From positions 1-64,000 of the forward strand of contig DAOUPZ010000008.1 in assembly GCA_030625885.1 (NCBI GenBank): 64,000 bases of DNA. Direction: 5' to 3'. Below, piece after piece: positions 17,974 to 28,477 of the stretch (the stretch's first letter is position 1; the number at the start of each line of letters is the position of its first letter). The stretch comes from Clostridia bacterium (GTDB taxonomy: Bacteria; Bacillota; DAOUPZ01). A program made the translations under genes and the position numbers. The notes beneath the pieces are model-generated. The model worked only from the letters and a program-made list of their open reading frames with translations, made no database searches and was not told where the DNA came from.

Positions 17974-19680
17974 ATGAGTATTTTAAAAAAAATGAAAATA
18001 AAGAGTCGGTTTATATTGTTAATCCTAGTTATTGTCCTATTACTAGGAGTACAAAGTATGAATACAATTGTTCAAATTAGAAATATTAGCAGTCAATTAA
18101 GTTCTCATAATCATAAAACCATACCCGGTATGCTTAAAGTATTGGAACTACGTCAAGATGTCATACAAATCCAACAATGGTTGACAGATGTTTCAGCAAC
18201 TAAGGCGATGCCAGGGTTTGATGATGGATTTGATGAGGCTGAAAGCTACTATAATGATGCTAATTCAATTATGGATGAACTAATTAAAATGGGGAAAAAC
18301 AAAGAAAATATTGATAAGGTAAGAACTAACTTAAAAAAATTCTATGCCGTGGGTATTGAAATGGCAAACACCTATATCAACGAAGGGACTGAGCAAGGGA
18401 ATGCTTTTATGGAAAAGTTTGACCCAGTTGCTGAAAAAATAACAGCTAATCTTAATAAGATGGTGGCAAACCATAGAACCAAAATAGATTCAGGGAATGT
18501 ATATATGGAAAAAGAATTGAAAAATCTTAAAAATAGACTTGCTTTGATTTCTTTGATTATCATTATTTTAAGTTTGATCATATTGCTATCAACTTCAAGC
18601 TCCATTATAATCCCTCTTAAGAAAGTAAATGCGATGTTAAAAGATATTGCAGAAGGGGAAGGGGACTTGACCAAGCGGCTTGAAGTCAAATCAAATGACG
18701 AAATAGGAGAACTAAGTAAACACTTCAATTATTTTGTTGAGAATTTACATCATACGGTAAAACAAGTAAAACGAAATGCCGATATGACAGCACAAAATTC
18801 TTATTCCTTAGCCAGTGCTGCGGAAGAAACGACTTCATCCATTAATGAGGTGTCTAAGGCCGTAGAAGAATTGGCAACAGGTGCTTCGGATCAGGCAAAA
18901 GAAGCTAACCAAGGCGCCCAAAAATTTACGGAATTTGGCAGCGAAATAACTGTTATCAATCAAGCTGCACAAAACGCTAAAACATATTATGATCATGTGA
19001 ATGAACTCAGCCAGGAAGGATTAAATACATTTAATGCTTTATCAGATAAATTTGGCCAAAGTACGGAAACAAATAAGCAGGTGACGGCTCATGTTGAGCA
19101 ATTAACGGAAAAGTCAGTTTCAATCAATCAAATTGTTAACGCGATTCAATCGGTAGCAGATCAGACCAATTTATTAGCTTTAAATGCAGCAATTGAAGCG
19201 GCACGAGCAGGAGAAGCAGGCAGGGGGTTTGCGGTTGTCGCGGATGAGATAAGAAAACTGGCTGAACAAACAGCTGTTTCCACTAAAGAGATCGAAAATA
19301 TCATTAATGAAATTCAAGCAGAAATTTCTATTACAAAGGATCATGTTGATCAGTCCAATATCATTGCTAATGAAAACCAAACTGCCGTTCAAGAAACAAT
19401 TGGAGGATTCGACAAAATGTTGCAAGCCCTAGAAAAAACAAATGAGGAATTGGAATATTTAATTGGAAGTATTGACCGCGTGGATTCTGAAAAGGAAGTC
19501 ATTATCGAAAACATTCAGGGTATTGCGGCAATTGCTGAAGAATCAGCAGCTTCTACCGAAGAAGTTTCGGCTTCGGTTGAAGAGCAAGCTGCAACAGTAG
19601 AGACAATGGCAAATACGGCAGAAGAGCTAAAACAAATTGCTAAGCTGTTAAATGAAGAGATGGGTAAATTTAAAGTCTGA
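17974..19680 (+). CDS. Methyl-accepting chemotaxis protein, four-helix-bundle sensor
   Basis: 568 residues. Helix ~11-32, an all-helical extracellular sensor of ~155 residues (with [20 protein letters not shown], resembling the 4HB_MCP family), second helix ~188-212, HAMP and signalling rod. From HAMP onward it is almost the same as the receptor at 7999, including [20 protein letters not shown], at both protein and DNA level. The two receptors therefore differ mainly in their sensor. AAGGAGGAG precedes the ATG. It is controlled by the duplicated leader and followed by a perfect-palindrome terminator. Confidence 0.95.
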   Translation: MSILKKMKIKSRFILLILVIVLLLGVQSMNTIVQIRNISSQLSSHNHKTIPGMLKVLELRQDVIQIQQWLTDVSATKAMPGFDDGFDEAESYYNDANSIMDELIKMGKNKENIDKVRTNLKKFYAVGIEMANTYINEGTEQGNAFMEKFDPVAEKITANLNKMVANHRTKIDSGNVYMEKELKNLKNRLALISLIIIILSLIILLSTSSSIIIPLKKVNAMLKDIAEGEGDLTKRLEVKSNDEIGELSKHFNYFVENLHHTVKQVKRNADMTAQNSYSLASAAEETTSSINEVSKAVEELATGASDQAKEANQGAQKFTEFGSEITVINQAAQNAKTYYDHVNELSQEGLNTFNALSDKFGQSTETNKQVTAHVEQLTEKSVSINQIVNAIQSVADQTNLLALNAAIEAARAGEAGRGFAVVADEIRKLAEQTAVSTKEIENIINEIQAEISITKDHVDQSNIIANENQTAVQETIGGFDKMLQALEKTNEELEYLIGSIDRVDSEKEVIIENIQGIAAIAEESAASTEEVSASVEEQAATVETMANTAEELKQIAKLLNEEMGKFKV

Positions 19681-19757
19681 AGTATTTAACAAATTGTAAT
19701 AATAGGAAGGATGTTGGAATATAGGCAAAATGATTTTCCCATAAAAGATATTTTTTT

Positions 19758-19786
19758 GAGAAGTAGTATATACTACTTCTCTTTTT
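19758..19786 (+). terminator. Perfect palindrome terminator
   Basis: A 24-bp perfect palindrome (GAGAAGTAGTAT and complement) followed by five T residues, between the chemoreceptor and the convergent RNase H gene. Confidence 0.85.
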
Positions 19787-19822
19787 GGTTAAAAATTAAA
19801 AAAATTGTTAAAGCAGAGATCG

Positions 19823-20599
19823 TCAGCGCTTTGCAGTTTCCTTTGCGTATAAATCACAAAGGGTATTTTCAAAGTGATTGGAATGGCCTTTTACCCATTG
19901 GAACTCAATATATTTATGCTGCGATAGTTGTTCGAAACGTTTCCAATAATCGATGTGTTTTACCTTTTCACCGTTCACGGTATACCAGTCATTGAGTTTC
20001 CAGTTAACAATCCATTCTGTTAACCCTTTTCTAACATATTGGCTATCAGTTATTATACGAATTTTTTCTATTTTGCTCAGTCGTTCCAACCCTCGCATAG
20101 CAGCCAGCAATTCAATCAGGTTGCTGTTCTGGCATTCTACTTTTTCGGTATGAAAATAATACGCGTCCTTTAAGTCTTTGATGATTAAAGCAAATGCCCC
20201 CTGACGCGATTTTTCCTGGAAACTTCCATCTGTATATATTTTATAAATGTTTTTTTGACCTTCACTTACAACATAACTTTGATATTGATTTTGCCGATTG
20301 TCTAAAACGACGATCTTAGAACGATCATTGAATTCTGCCACATCTTTTTTATCTCTAAGGACAAATTTTAGGCGAAAGCCTTTATAGAAAGTATTATGTT
20401 TTTTGTTATGCAGCATTTTTCGTAACTGATATTCATTTTCCTGCAAGAAACGTGTTAAATTGTTTTTTCGCAAAAATTCAATTTGTTTTGTGATAGGATT
20501 AAAAAATAATTCCGTGAATGACTCACTGTTACTTATTCTTATCCTGTACTTTCCCGCAATCTCTTCAATGATTTCCATCATAAAAATATGCATATTCAT
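19823..20599 (-). CDS. rnhA: Ribonuclease HI with N-terminal extension
   Basis: 258 residues. The C-terminal ~140 residues are RNase HI: YTDGSFQ (first Asp), NLIELLAAMRGL (Glu), ITDSQYV (Asp), a basic handle region near WKLNDWY, VKGHSNHFENTLCD (His and final Asp). It degrades RNA in RNA-DNA hybrids using two metal ions. The first ~115 residues are an extension I do not recognise (HNTFYKGFRLKFVLRDKK); it is not the classic eukaryotic-type hybrid-binding motif. AGAGGTG precedes the ATG. Convergent with the chemoreceptor upstream and near the end of the GGDEF-EAL gene. Confidence 0.88.
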   Translation of the reverse strand: MNMHIFMMEIIEEIAGKYRIRISNSESFTELFFNPITKQIEFLRKNNLTRFLQENEYQLRKMLHNKKHNTFYKGFRLKFVLRDKKDVAEFNDRSKIVVLDNRQNQYQSYVVSEGQKNIYKIYTDGSFQEKSRQGAFALIIKDLKDAYYFHTEKVECQNSNLIELLAAMRGLERLSKIEKIRIITDSQYVRKGLTEWIVNWKLNDWYTVNGEKVKHIDYWKRFEQLSQHKYIEFQWVKGHSNHFENTLCDLYAKETAKR

Positions 20600-20641
20600 A
20601 TTTGTTCACCTCTATATCATTGGAACCATCCAAGTGATATA

Positions 20642-22720
20642 TTAATCTTTTAGCAGTTTTTTGTTATAAAAATCTTTAAAAACTTCTTTAGACATGGGTT
20701 TACCAAAAAAGAAACCTTGCATTTCGTCACACATATTTTCCTTGAAAAAGTTAACCTGTTCAATATTTTCGACACCTTCAGCAACAATGCCTAGTTCAAG
20801 ACTTTTTCCTAAAGCTAATACGGTTGAAGCAATGATGGAATTGTTTTTCTCACCATCAATTTTACTGACAAAAGATCTGTCAATTTTTAATTTGTTAACA
20901 GCAAAACTATTTAATTGACTTAAAGAAGAATAGCCGGTGCCGAAATCATCGATGGAAAATTTGACGCCCATTTCTTTTAATTTATTAATCATCTTCAGGG
21001 TATGTTCTATATTTTGCATAGCGATACTTTCTGTGATTTCTAATTCTAAATATTTGGGTTCCAGTCCGGTTTCTTCTAATGCTTCTGAAACGATTTTTGC
21101 TAAATCCTGTAATTCAAACTGACGTGCAGAAAGATTAACGGCTACAGTCAAAGGCGGCATCCCTGCGTTTTGTAAGGCTTTGTTTTGAGCACAAGCATTA
21201 TGTAACACCCATGTGCCTATGGGTACAATCAAACCGGTTTCTTCAGCTAAGGGAATGAATTTATCAGGTGGAACCAGTCCCCATTTAGGATGTTGCCAGC
21301 GTATCAACGCTTCCATTCCGATTATATTCTCCGTTTTTGTGTTGACTTTAGGCTGATAATGAATGACAAATTCATTATATTCTAAAGCGCGCCGCAAACT
21401 GTTTTCCATTTCTAATCGTTCAAGCGCTTTAGCATTTAAAGACGGTGTATAGAGCTGGAAGTTGTTTTTACCTTTTTCTTTAGCGCGGTACATCGCTACG
21501 TCGGCATTAGTCAGTAAGGTTTCATCGTCTTGACCATCATTGGGATAAATGGTAACGCCAATGCTAATTGTAAGATAAAGTTCGTGTTCATCAATTATTA
21601 AGGGTTCTCTAATTGTTTCAAGGATTTTATGAGCGATTTTTCCAATGTTTTCCTCATGTATTATTTCCGGTAATAAGATTATGAATTCGTCGCCGCCAAT
21701 CCGCGAAACAGTATCATTTGCAGATATACATTTTTTTAAACGCTCCGCAGTCGTTTTCAATAATTTATCTCCAATATCGTGACCGAGGGTATCATTAACA
21801 AGCTTAAAACGATCTAAGTCAAGATACATGACACCTAATTTTTGCTTTGTATGATTGGCACGAGAAATTTCATGAGAAATACGTTCTTTTAATAAAATTC
21901 GGTTAGGAAGATCCGTTAAAGTATCGTAAAAAGCTTGATATTTTATCATTTCCTCATAACGTTTCCGTTCTGTAATATCACGCATGATAATGGTAAAAAA
22001 GTACTTGTCTCTTACTTTGAAATTACTGATTGTAAGCTCAATAGGTAATACGGAACCATCTTTTTTCTTTCCGAATATCTCCATATTTTTATTTTTAAAT
22101 GTATCATTAATATCCTTGTTATTGTAATGTCTATAATAGAGTTCTGGAATCAGTATATTAATGTTTTTCCCAATAACCTCATGGGACATATAGTTAAAAA
22201 TTTTTTCTGCTGCAGGATTAATATATCCGATGATTCCATTCATATCGATTGTAAGAATGCCCTCGATGGCATGATTGATGATAGAACTTGCGAATGCTTC
22301 ACTTTGATTAAGCGTTATCTCAGTATGTTTTGCACGTAGCAATCGGTTTAAACGTTGGCGTAAAACGGCCCAATTGATGGGTTTGCTAATATAATCTGTA
22401 GCGCCAGCCTCAAAGGCTAGGTTTACAGAAGTTTCATCTTCAAGAGAGGTAATCATAATAACAGGCGTTTGATTACCGTCAGGTAATTCCTGTAATTTGG
22501 CACAGGCAATAGCACCGTCCATTATTGGCATCACAAAATCCATTAGAACGATATCCGGTTTTTGTTTTGCAAAGAGGGAAAGGGCCTCCATACCATTCTC
22601 TGCTTCAATAACCCGATAGCCTTCATTTTCCAGAAATTCACGAATGGTTGAGCGTATTAATTTTGAATCATCTGCAATAAGAATGAGAGATTTTTCTTTG
22701 GTAAATGTTTTTTCAATCAT
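20642..22720 (-). CDS. REC-PAS-GGDEF-EAL cyclic-di-GMP turnover protein
   Basis: 692 residues. Receiver domain ~8-130 with the phospho-Asp in PDIVLMDFVMP; PAS ~145-260 (AIEGILTIDMNGIIGYINPAA); GGDEF ~270-430 with intact SRIGGDEFIILL; EAL ~440-685 with intact MEALIRW, ITESIAMQN and DDFGTGYSSL. Both catalytic signatures are complete, so it could make and break c-di-GMP, with phosphorylation and the PAS ligand tilting the balance. No signal peptide: cytoplasmic. The kinase feeding the receiver is not adjacent. RNase HI follows 42 bp downstream on the same strand. Confidence 0.93.
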   Translation of the reverse strand: MIEKTFTKEKSLILIADDSKLIRSTIREFLENEGYRVIEAENGMEALSLFAKQKPDIVLMDFVMPIMDGAIACAKLQELPDGNQTPVIMITSLEDETSVNLAFEAGATDYISKPINWAVLRQRLNRLLRAKHTEITLNQSEAFASSIINHAIEGILTIDMNGIIGYINPAAEKIFNYMSHEVIGKNINILIPELYYRHYNNKDINDTFKNKNMEIFGKKKDGSVLPIELTISNFKVRDKYFFTIIMRDITERKRYEEMIKYQAFYDTLTDLPNRILLKERISHEISRANHTKQKLGVMYLDLDRFKLVNDTLGHDIGDKLLKTTAERLKKCISANDTVSRIGGDEFIILLPEIIHEENIGKIAHKILETIREPLIIDEHELYLTISIGVTIYPNDGQDDETLLTNADVAMYRAKEKGKNNFQLYTPSLNAKALERLEMENSLRRALEYNEFVIHYQPKVNTKTENIIGMEALIRWQHPKWGLVPPDKFIPLAEETGLIVPIGTWVLHNACAQNKALQNAGMPPLTVAVNLSARQFELQDLAKIVSEALEETGLEPKYLELEITESIAMQNIEHTLKMINKLKEMGVKFSIDDFGTGYSSLSQLNSFAVNKLKIDRSFVSKIDGEKNNSIIASTVLALGKSLELGIVAEGVENIEQVNFFKENMCDEMQGFFFGKPMSKEVFKDFYNKKLLKD

Positions 22721-23117
22721 ATTATATTTTTAGTGCCTCCCCTCTGTTTTTTTCTAATGTGATTAATTTGTATGTTTGAAAAGCTGATGATATTAATTAC
22801 TTGTGAATAAACAAAGAGCTGCATCAAAAGTTTTGGATGATCAGTTGATGAAACAACTCAGTGTATAAGGAACTAACTATTTGAAAATTCGACAACCATT
22901 ATCATTTTCCTTTGAATAATTGACTAAAGTTTGATTATGGGGCATGTAATGGAGAAATAATCCTTAATCGTGTTAACATTTAATTATATTATTATTAGAA
23001 AAAAACAAGGATTTTTGTAGAAAAATATAGAAACAATAACTAAAACTGTTTGGTAATAGTGGTTTTGAATGTTGTGATTAATAAAAATATTATATCATAA
23101 TGAATAGAGGCGTTATC
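22721..23117. other. Divergent spacer without a recognised gene
   Basis: Nearly 400 bp of AT-rich DNA between the divergent GGDEF-EAL and PAS-SpoIIE genes. It should contain both promoters. I see no ORF with a ribosome site, no riboswitch motif and no strong palindrome. Confidence 0.5.
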
Positions 23118-25445
23118 ATGGGAAGAAAAACGATGATCAGCAGACAAATGCTTGAAAAGATAAAAACAACACGGGATAAAGTTAGAAAGTTTGATCGAAT
23201 TGAACAACAGCTAGAGATGATAAAAAAGAATATGAAAGAAACTGAAAAATTATTACAGACAAGTGATGAAATAAATCAGGTCATACTCAATTCGCTGACT
23301 GCCCGTATTGCGCTGTTGGATAATGAAGGTGATATTATTGCTGTAAACGAGACATGGAAAACTGCTGTTCAATCGAATGATTCACAATTTGCTTTTGGTG
23401 TTGGTGCTGAAGTGGGCCTTAATTATTTTCAGCTTTGTGAGCGAGCACCGGAGCAATATGCGAATACGATACGTCATATTGTGAGTGGGATCCGTTCTGT
23501 ATTGGAAGGCGCAAAAAATGGATTTATCTCGGAATATTTCTGTAATACAGCAAAGGGAAAACGCTGGTTTGTATTACGAGTAACGCCTTTTGCAAGTGGG
23601 GATGGCGGTGTCGTGATTTCACATCTTGATAGTACTTCTCGTAAGCAGGCAGAGGAAGTCATTTTACAGAAAAATGCGCAATTGACAGCTATTCTTGATA
23701 ATATTCCTCATCTTGCATGGCTAAAAGATAAACAAAATAGATATATTGCTGTTAATGAGTCGTTTGCAAAATCCGTAGTTCTTACTAAAGAACAGATTAT
23801 TGGCAAGACAGTATTTGATATCTTTCCTGAGGGCAAGGCGCAAGAGATTAGCGCAAAAGATATCGAAGTCATAGTGTCCAAAAAGCAAATAGCCTATGAA
23901 CAATACACAATAGAAGATGATAAAAAATACTGGGTGGAAACATTTAAGGCGCCTGTTTTTGATGAAAATGATAACATTATTGGGATTGCCGGACTGGAAA
24001 AGGATATTACGCATCGCAAGCAAACGAGAGAGGCTATATTGCAGAGAGAAGCCCAGTTAAAAGCGATTCTGGACAATATCCCTTATTATGCATGGTTGAA
24101 AGATCGAGACGGAAAGTATTTGGCAATAAACAGGGGGTTTGCGGAAGTTTGTGGTTTGAGCGTCGAACAAATAATAGGGAAGACCGTATTTGATATTTAT
24201 CCAAAAGAAATTGCAGAAAGATACTGGTTGGATGATATTGAAGTGATGAAATCCATGAAGCATGTTGAAGTGGAAGAAATAAGGGAAGGGAAAATGGGTT
24301 CATTTTGGGTGGAGAAATATAAAACACCTATTTATGCTGAAAAAGGAGGGGTTATTGGAACGACGGGTTTTTTAAAAGATATTACAGAACGGAAGCGGGC
24401 GGAAAAATTATTGCGTGAGAGTGAGGAACGATATCGAAAATTGGTGGAGCTTTCACCGGATACGATTTGTGTTCATGTTGAAGGGAAGATTGTTTTTGCA
24501 AATTATGCGGCGTTAAAACTTTTTGGGGCGGCAAGTTTTGCAGAGATTATTGGTAAGCAGGTTAATGAGATGGTTCATCATCATTATCATGAAATACTGG
24601 AAAAAATAATGAAAAGTGTGCTTATTGAAGGGAAAATTATGAAGCCTGTTCAACAAAAGATGGTCCGGCTTGACGGGACAATTATTGATGTAGAAGTATC
24701 GTCAATATCTATAAATTATCAGGGAAAACCGGCTGTGCAGGCTGTTATACGTGATATTACCGAACGGAAACGTGAAGTTAATAAAGCAGCAGTCATTCAA
24801 AAGCAGGGGATGGAGGCAAAATTTCCGTTGGTAAATCGAGCAAATTTTGATTTTTTCTATTTAGCTGCCGATACAATAAGCGGAGATCTATTCCATTTTT
24901 ATCATGTACAGGATGATTCTGTTATAGGATTTATCGGGGATGTTACGGGGAAAGGGGTTGTGGCAGCCCTCAATAATTCGGCGGTTAAGGTTTTGTTTTA
25001 TGAAGCAGCTTCGATTACAACAAATCCACTTGAAATTCTTAATTACATGAATCGAGGAGTGGGTGAAAACTTATCTGAAGACTATGTTGCTGCCTGCTGC
25101 TTTAGTTTTGATTTTTGCGGTGGAAAAGTAACGGTGGCCAGTGCCGGAATCAATATATTCGATTGTGAGATTGATGGTCATTATTCACAACGGGTGATTA
25201 AAGGACCCTTTTTAGGTATGTTTAAAGATTGCATGTTTGAACAACAGACGTTTTATTTTCACAAAGGCGATCGGTTCTATTTTTATACGGATGGATTAGA
25301 GGAAGTACTAAATAACACAGATGTTCTGGAAAAATTGATATCATTGCAGACGCTACAAGAACAGAAAGCATATTTGCGTCGTTTCTTGCTGGATACAGGG
25401 AAGCTGAAAGATGACAGCACATGGCTGGGTATAGAAATAAAATAA
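23118..25445 (+). CDS. Multi-PAS SpoIIE/RsbU-type PP2C serine phosphatase
   Basis: 775 residues from the ATG at 23118, chosen because AGAGG lies seven bases before it; the ATG at 23100 has no site. Four PAS domains in a row (starting about residues 45, 185, 310 and 435), two of them nearly repeats of each other (AILDNIPHLAWLKDKQNRY and AILDNIPYYAWLKDRDGKY). A C-terminal PP2C domain (~575-770) has the metal motifs SGDLFHFYH, GDVTGKG, FYTDGLEE and DDSTWLGI. It should dephosphorylate a STAS protein, most likely the one at 27927, in response to PAS signals. First gene of a partner-switching operon. Confidence 0.9.
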   Translation: MGRKTMISRQMLEKIKTTRDKVRKFDRIEQQLEMIKKNMKETEKLLQTSDEINQVILNSLTARIALLDNEGDIIAVNETWKTAVQSNDSQFAFGVGAEVGLNYFQLCERAPEQYANTIRHIVSGIRSVLEGAKNGFISEYFCNTAKGKRWFVLRVTPFASGDGGVVISHLDSTSRKQAEEVILQKNAQLTAILDNIPHLAWLKDKQNRYIAVNESFAKSVVLTKEQIIGKTVFDIFPEGKAQEISAKDIEVIVSKKQIAYEQYTIEDDKKYWVETFKAPVFDENDNIIGIAGLEKDITHRKQTREAILQREAQLKAILDNIPYYAWLKDRDGKYLAINRGFAEVCGLSVEQIIGKTVFDIYPKEIAERYWLDDIEVMKSMKHVEVEEIREGKMGSFWVEKYKTPIYAEKGGVIGTTGFLKDITERKRAEKLLRESEERYRKLVELSPDTICVHVEGKIVFANYAALKLFGAASFAEIIGKQVNEMVHHHYHEILEKIMKSVLIEGKIMKPVQQKMVRLDGTIIDVEVSSISINYQGKPAVQAVIRDITERKREVNKAAVIQKQGMEAKFPLVNRANFDFFYLAADTISGDLFHFYHVQDDSVIGFIGDVTGKGVVAALNNSAVKVLFYEAASITTNPLEILNYMNRGVGENLSEDYVAACCFSFDFCGGKVTVASAGINIFDCEIDGHYSQRVIKGPFLGMFKDCMFEQQTFYFHKGDRFYFYTDGLEEVLNNTDVLEKLISLQTLQEQKAYLRRFLLDTGKLKDDSTWLGIEIK

Positions 25446-25464
25446 GCTTAAGGAATGATACGTG

Positions 25465-25848
25465 ATGAATAAAATGAAAGAGTTAATTGTCTATGGCCTG
25501 GAACAAAACCAAACGGTTATTGATGAAATATTACAGGAGCTTAATGTTGAAGAATACATTTTTGAAATAAGATTAATCCTTTCGGAGGCTTTACTAAACG
25601 CTTTTTTTCATGGCAATAAAGAAGATATTACCAAACCCATCATTTTAAGATATAATTTTGATGGTATGATGTTGAATGTTGAAGTTGAGGATTGCGGCAC
25701 CGGGTTAGAATCCGTAGAAATCCCACAGAATATTTCGGAAGAAAATATATTAAAAGAGGATGGCAGAGGGTTATTTCTTATCAACAGCTTTTCAGATGAA
25801 GTAAAGATAAATAACAATAGATTAATTATTAAAAAGGCTTTGAATTAA
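25465..25848 (+). CDS. RsbW-like serine kinase / anti-sigma-type ATPase
   Basis: 127 residues of a GHKL ATPase: the N-box ILSEALLNAFFHGNK, the G1 box VEDCGTGL, and GRGLFLINSFSD. Length and order match RsbW/SpoIIAB-like switch kinases, which phosphorylate a STAS partner and otherwise sequester a target protein. It lies 19 bp after the phosphatase gene. No sigma-B-type gene is present, so the held partner may be something else, such as a signalling protein. Confidence 0.85.
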   Translation: MNKMKELIVYGLEQNQTVIDEILQELNVEEYIFEIRLILSEALLNAFFHGNKEDITKPIILRYNFDGMMLNVEVEDCGTGLESVEIPQNISEENILKEDGRGLFLINSFSDEVKINNNRLIIKKALN

Positions 25849-25903
25849 AGGAAATAATTATTATAAGACTTCTGTAATATATGATCAAGAGTAGGGGGGA
25901 TGA

Positions 25904-27937
25904 ATGATGAAGTTAACTTTAAAGGTAAAGTTGTTGCTTAGTTTCCTCATTTTAATTTCTTTGCCAATTATGATATTAGGGTATAGATCATATCATATGG
26001 CGGAAAACACTTTGCAGGTTACCATTGAACAACAATTAAAGAGCGAGACGCAGTTCACAGCGGAGGTCGTAGGTCAGGTATTAGAAGCCGCTAAGGAATA
26101 TTTGAAAGTTGCCAGTAAAAATGGTGTGCTGGCAGAGGCATCAATGAATGGTGATGATGCTGATAAAAATAATGCATATAATTATTTGACCATGTTGCAA
26201 AAGGAAAACAGCCAATTGCTTGAATCACTGGTACTAGTTGACGCTTATGGTACAGCTGTTCTTAGCAATCAGGAACCGTCTATGAATGCTGATTTTAATA
26301 ATCGTGACTATGTTCAAAAAGCTTTACAAGGTTCTGAAACAGTTAGTGAAGTGATCACTTCAAAAGTTACAGGAGAAACGGTAGTGGCGATTGCTGAGCC
26401 AATCCTAGTGGATGATCTGTTGGTGGGTGTTCTGGTTGGAACCATCAACTTTGAAAATATAACCAAACATGCAGCTGAGATTAAAGTTGGGGAGAACGGT
26501 TATGCATATATGATGAATCAGGAGGGGTTGATTGTTTATCATCCTGATGAAAGTAAAATATTAAAAGAGAATATGTCAGATGTGAGTAATGAGGAATTAA
26601 AAGCACTGGTTGAAAAAATGAAAGCTGGGGAAACTTCGCATGGTTTTTATACCTATGAAGGTGATTACAAGTTTGTAACTTTTCAGCCGGCAGGAAAATG
26701 GGTGTTGGCAAGTACTGCTAACCATGAGGAATATATGGCACCTGCTTTAGCAATTCGTAATCAAACGATTATTATCGTTGTGATTGCGCTAATTTTGGCA
26801 ATGATAGCAGCATACTTTATTGCAGCAAAAATTACGAATCCAATTAAACAACTAGAAAAGTTAATGGATAAAGCAGGTAATGGTGATCTGACGGTAGAAA
26901 GTAAAATAAAAACAGGTGATGAAATTGAAGCGTTGGGTGAATCCTTTAATCAAATGATTATCCATCAATCTGACATCATCAGCCAGGTGCGAATCAGTGC
27001 TCAAGAACTGGCAGCTTCGTCAGAGGAGATGGCGGCTTCCTCCGAGCAGGCAAGTGCAGCTACACAACAGATCAGTGCCAGTATGCAGCAGGTAGCACAC
27101 GATTCGGAAATTCAGAATTCTTCCATTGTTGAAGTTTCTGAAGCGCTGGTTCAACTGGCAAGTTTAGTTCAATTAGCAAAGATTGAAGCAAAAGAATCAA
27201 CAGACACTTCTACTACGACGATGAACACGGCCAATTATGGCCGCAATAAAGTCGAAGAGACGGTAGAAGCCATGGATACAATCAGTCAAAAATCAAGTGA
27301 TATAGCCATAGTTGTGCAAGAGATCAATAAATTATCGGCTAGGATCGGGGAAATTGTTACGACAATTAACGCCATTGCTGCCCAAACAGACTTGCTTGCA
27401 TTAAACGCTGCCATTGAAGCTGCAAGAGCAGGGGAACACGGGAGAGGGTTTGCAGTCGTTGCTGAAGAAGTTCGTAAGCTTTCGGAAGAATCACATAAAG
27501 GTGCAGAAGAAATAGCTTCTCTGGTTGGTGAAATGGTAAATCATTCCCAAAAAGCTGTGGAATCAATGAAATTTGGGAGCCAGGCCGTGGAAAATGGTGT
27601 TAAAATCGTAAATGAAACAGACCGGGCTTTTGCGGATATTATTCAGGCTGTTGAAGATACGGTAAGAAATATTGAAGAGATTTTAAATGTAACGAATGAT
27701 GAGGTGGCAACTTCAGATCAGATTGTCAATCTGATCGATACAGTAGCTTCTATTACGGAAAAAACAGTATCGAGTATTCAAGAAGTGGCTTCTGCAGCTG
27801 AAGAACAGACCGCGTCTATTGAAACGATTGCAGCTGGTTCAGAGGAAGTCAGTGCGCTTGCGGTATCCTCGGAGAATTTAGTTGAACGATTTATTATCAA
27901 TGAAAGAAACTTGGAAGGGGTGAACGATGATGAATAA
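25904..27937 (+). CDS. Methyl-accepting chemotaxis protein, dCache sensor, inside a partner-switch operon
   Basis: 677 residues. Helix ~8-28, dCache sensor ~32-275 ([37 protein letters not shown]), second helix ~287-308, HAMP, and a signalling rod with the tip [21 protein letters not shown]. The rod lacks the near-identity seen between the 7999 and 17974 receptors. It is 55 bp after the RsbW-like gene, and its last codons overlap the start of the STAS gene by 11 bp, so translation of the two is probably coupled. GTAGGGGGGATG supports the start. Confidence 0.93.
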   Translation: MMKLTLKVKLLLSFLILISLPIMILGYRSYHMAENTLQVTIEQQLKSETQFTAEVVGQVLEAAKEYLKVASKNGVLAEASMNGDDADKNNAYNYLTMLQKENSQLLESLVLVDAYGTAVLSNQEPSMNADFNNRDYVQKALQGSETVSEVITSKVTGETVVAIAEPILVDDLLVGVLVGTINFENITKHAAEIKVGENGYAYMMNQEGLIVYHPDESKILKENMSDVSNEELKALVEKMKAGETSHGFYTYEGDYKFVTFQPAGKWVLASTANHEEYMAPALAIRNQTIIIVVIALILAMIAAYFIAAKITNPIKQLEKLMDKAGNGDLTVESKIKTGDEIEALGESFNQMIIHQSDIISQVRISAQELAASSEEMAASSEQASAATQQISASMQQVAHDSEIQNSSIVEVSEALVQLASLVQLAKIEAKESTDTSTTTMNTANYGRNKVEETVEAMDTISQKSSDIAIVVQEINKLSARIGEIVTTINAIAAQTDLLALNAAIEAARAGEHGRGFAVVAEEVRKLSEESHKGAEEIASLVGEMVNHSQKAVESMKFGSQAVENGVKIVNETDRAFADIIQAVEDTVRNIEEILNVTNDEVATSDQIVNLIDTVASITEKTVSSIQEVASAAEEQTASIETIAAGSEEVSALAVSSENLVERFIINERNLEGVNDDE

Positions 27938-28253
27938 GGAAAAAACGGGTGGTATGATGAGAATTATTTTACCACAGACGTTCGATGTTGAAGAGGCATC
28001 TAAATTTAGAAATGAAATTTATCAAATGTTTGATAAACAGGAAAAAAGATTTGTTATTGATTTTATGGATTGTCAGTTTATTGATAGTACTGGTTTAGGT
28101 GTGATGGTTTCAGTTTATAAAAGATGTATGGAATTACAGGGGAGTATAAAACTTTGTTCTATAAATTCTCAGGTTTTTAGGGTTTTTCAATTGACAAGAT
28201 TGGATAAAGTATTTGATATTTACCCATCTTTTGAGGTTGCCATAAAGAGTTAA
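27927..28253 (+). CDS. STAS-domain anti-sigma factor antagonist (RsbV/SpoIIAA-like)
   Basis: 108 residues with a STAS fold. The phosphorylatable Ser lies in [12 protein letters not shown], the usual DSTG site, and the ending [15 protein letters not shown] is typical. Expected cycle: the RsbW-like kinase (25465) phosphorylates it and the PAS-SpoIIE phosphatase (23118) reverses this. GGAAGGGG precedes ATGATG; the second ATG at 27930 is an equal candidate. Last gene of the operon, ended by a strong terminator. Confidence 0.9.
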   Translation: MMNKEKTGGMMRIILPQTFDVEEASKFRNEIYQMFDKQEKRFVIDFMDCQFIDSTGLGVMVSVYKRCMELQGSIKLCSINSQVFRVFQLTRLDKVFDIYPSFEVAIKS

Positions 28254-28277
28254 GATAAAATTGTATGAGTGTATTTT

Positions 28278-28337
28278 GGAGGAGCCAAAAGCTTAAAGAG
28301 TGTAAAATCTCTTAAGGTTTTTGGCTCCTCCTTTTTC
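28278..28337 (+). terminator. Strong terminator after the partner-switch operon
   Basis: GGAGGAGCCAAAA pairs with TTTTTGGCTCCTCC, extended by an inner AAGAGATTT-type stem, and is followed by five T residues. Confidence 0.9.
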
Positions 28338-28477
28338 TATATTTGCTGATGTGTTAAATGGAATAAAAATTGCACTTTACAGTAAGCGGATTAAGCCACT
28401 CAATAATTTTGACCCGTATTGAGACAGGTGTACCACATTAAAACATAATAATCAGGTTAACGTGCAAAGGAGAGTGA

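Noticed and set aside
19711..19995. Plus-strand ORF at the end of the chemoreceptor
   Set aside because: It contains the palindromic terminator and then overlaps RNase HI on the other strand; no family resemblance.
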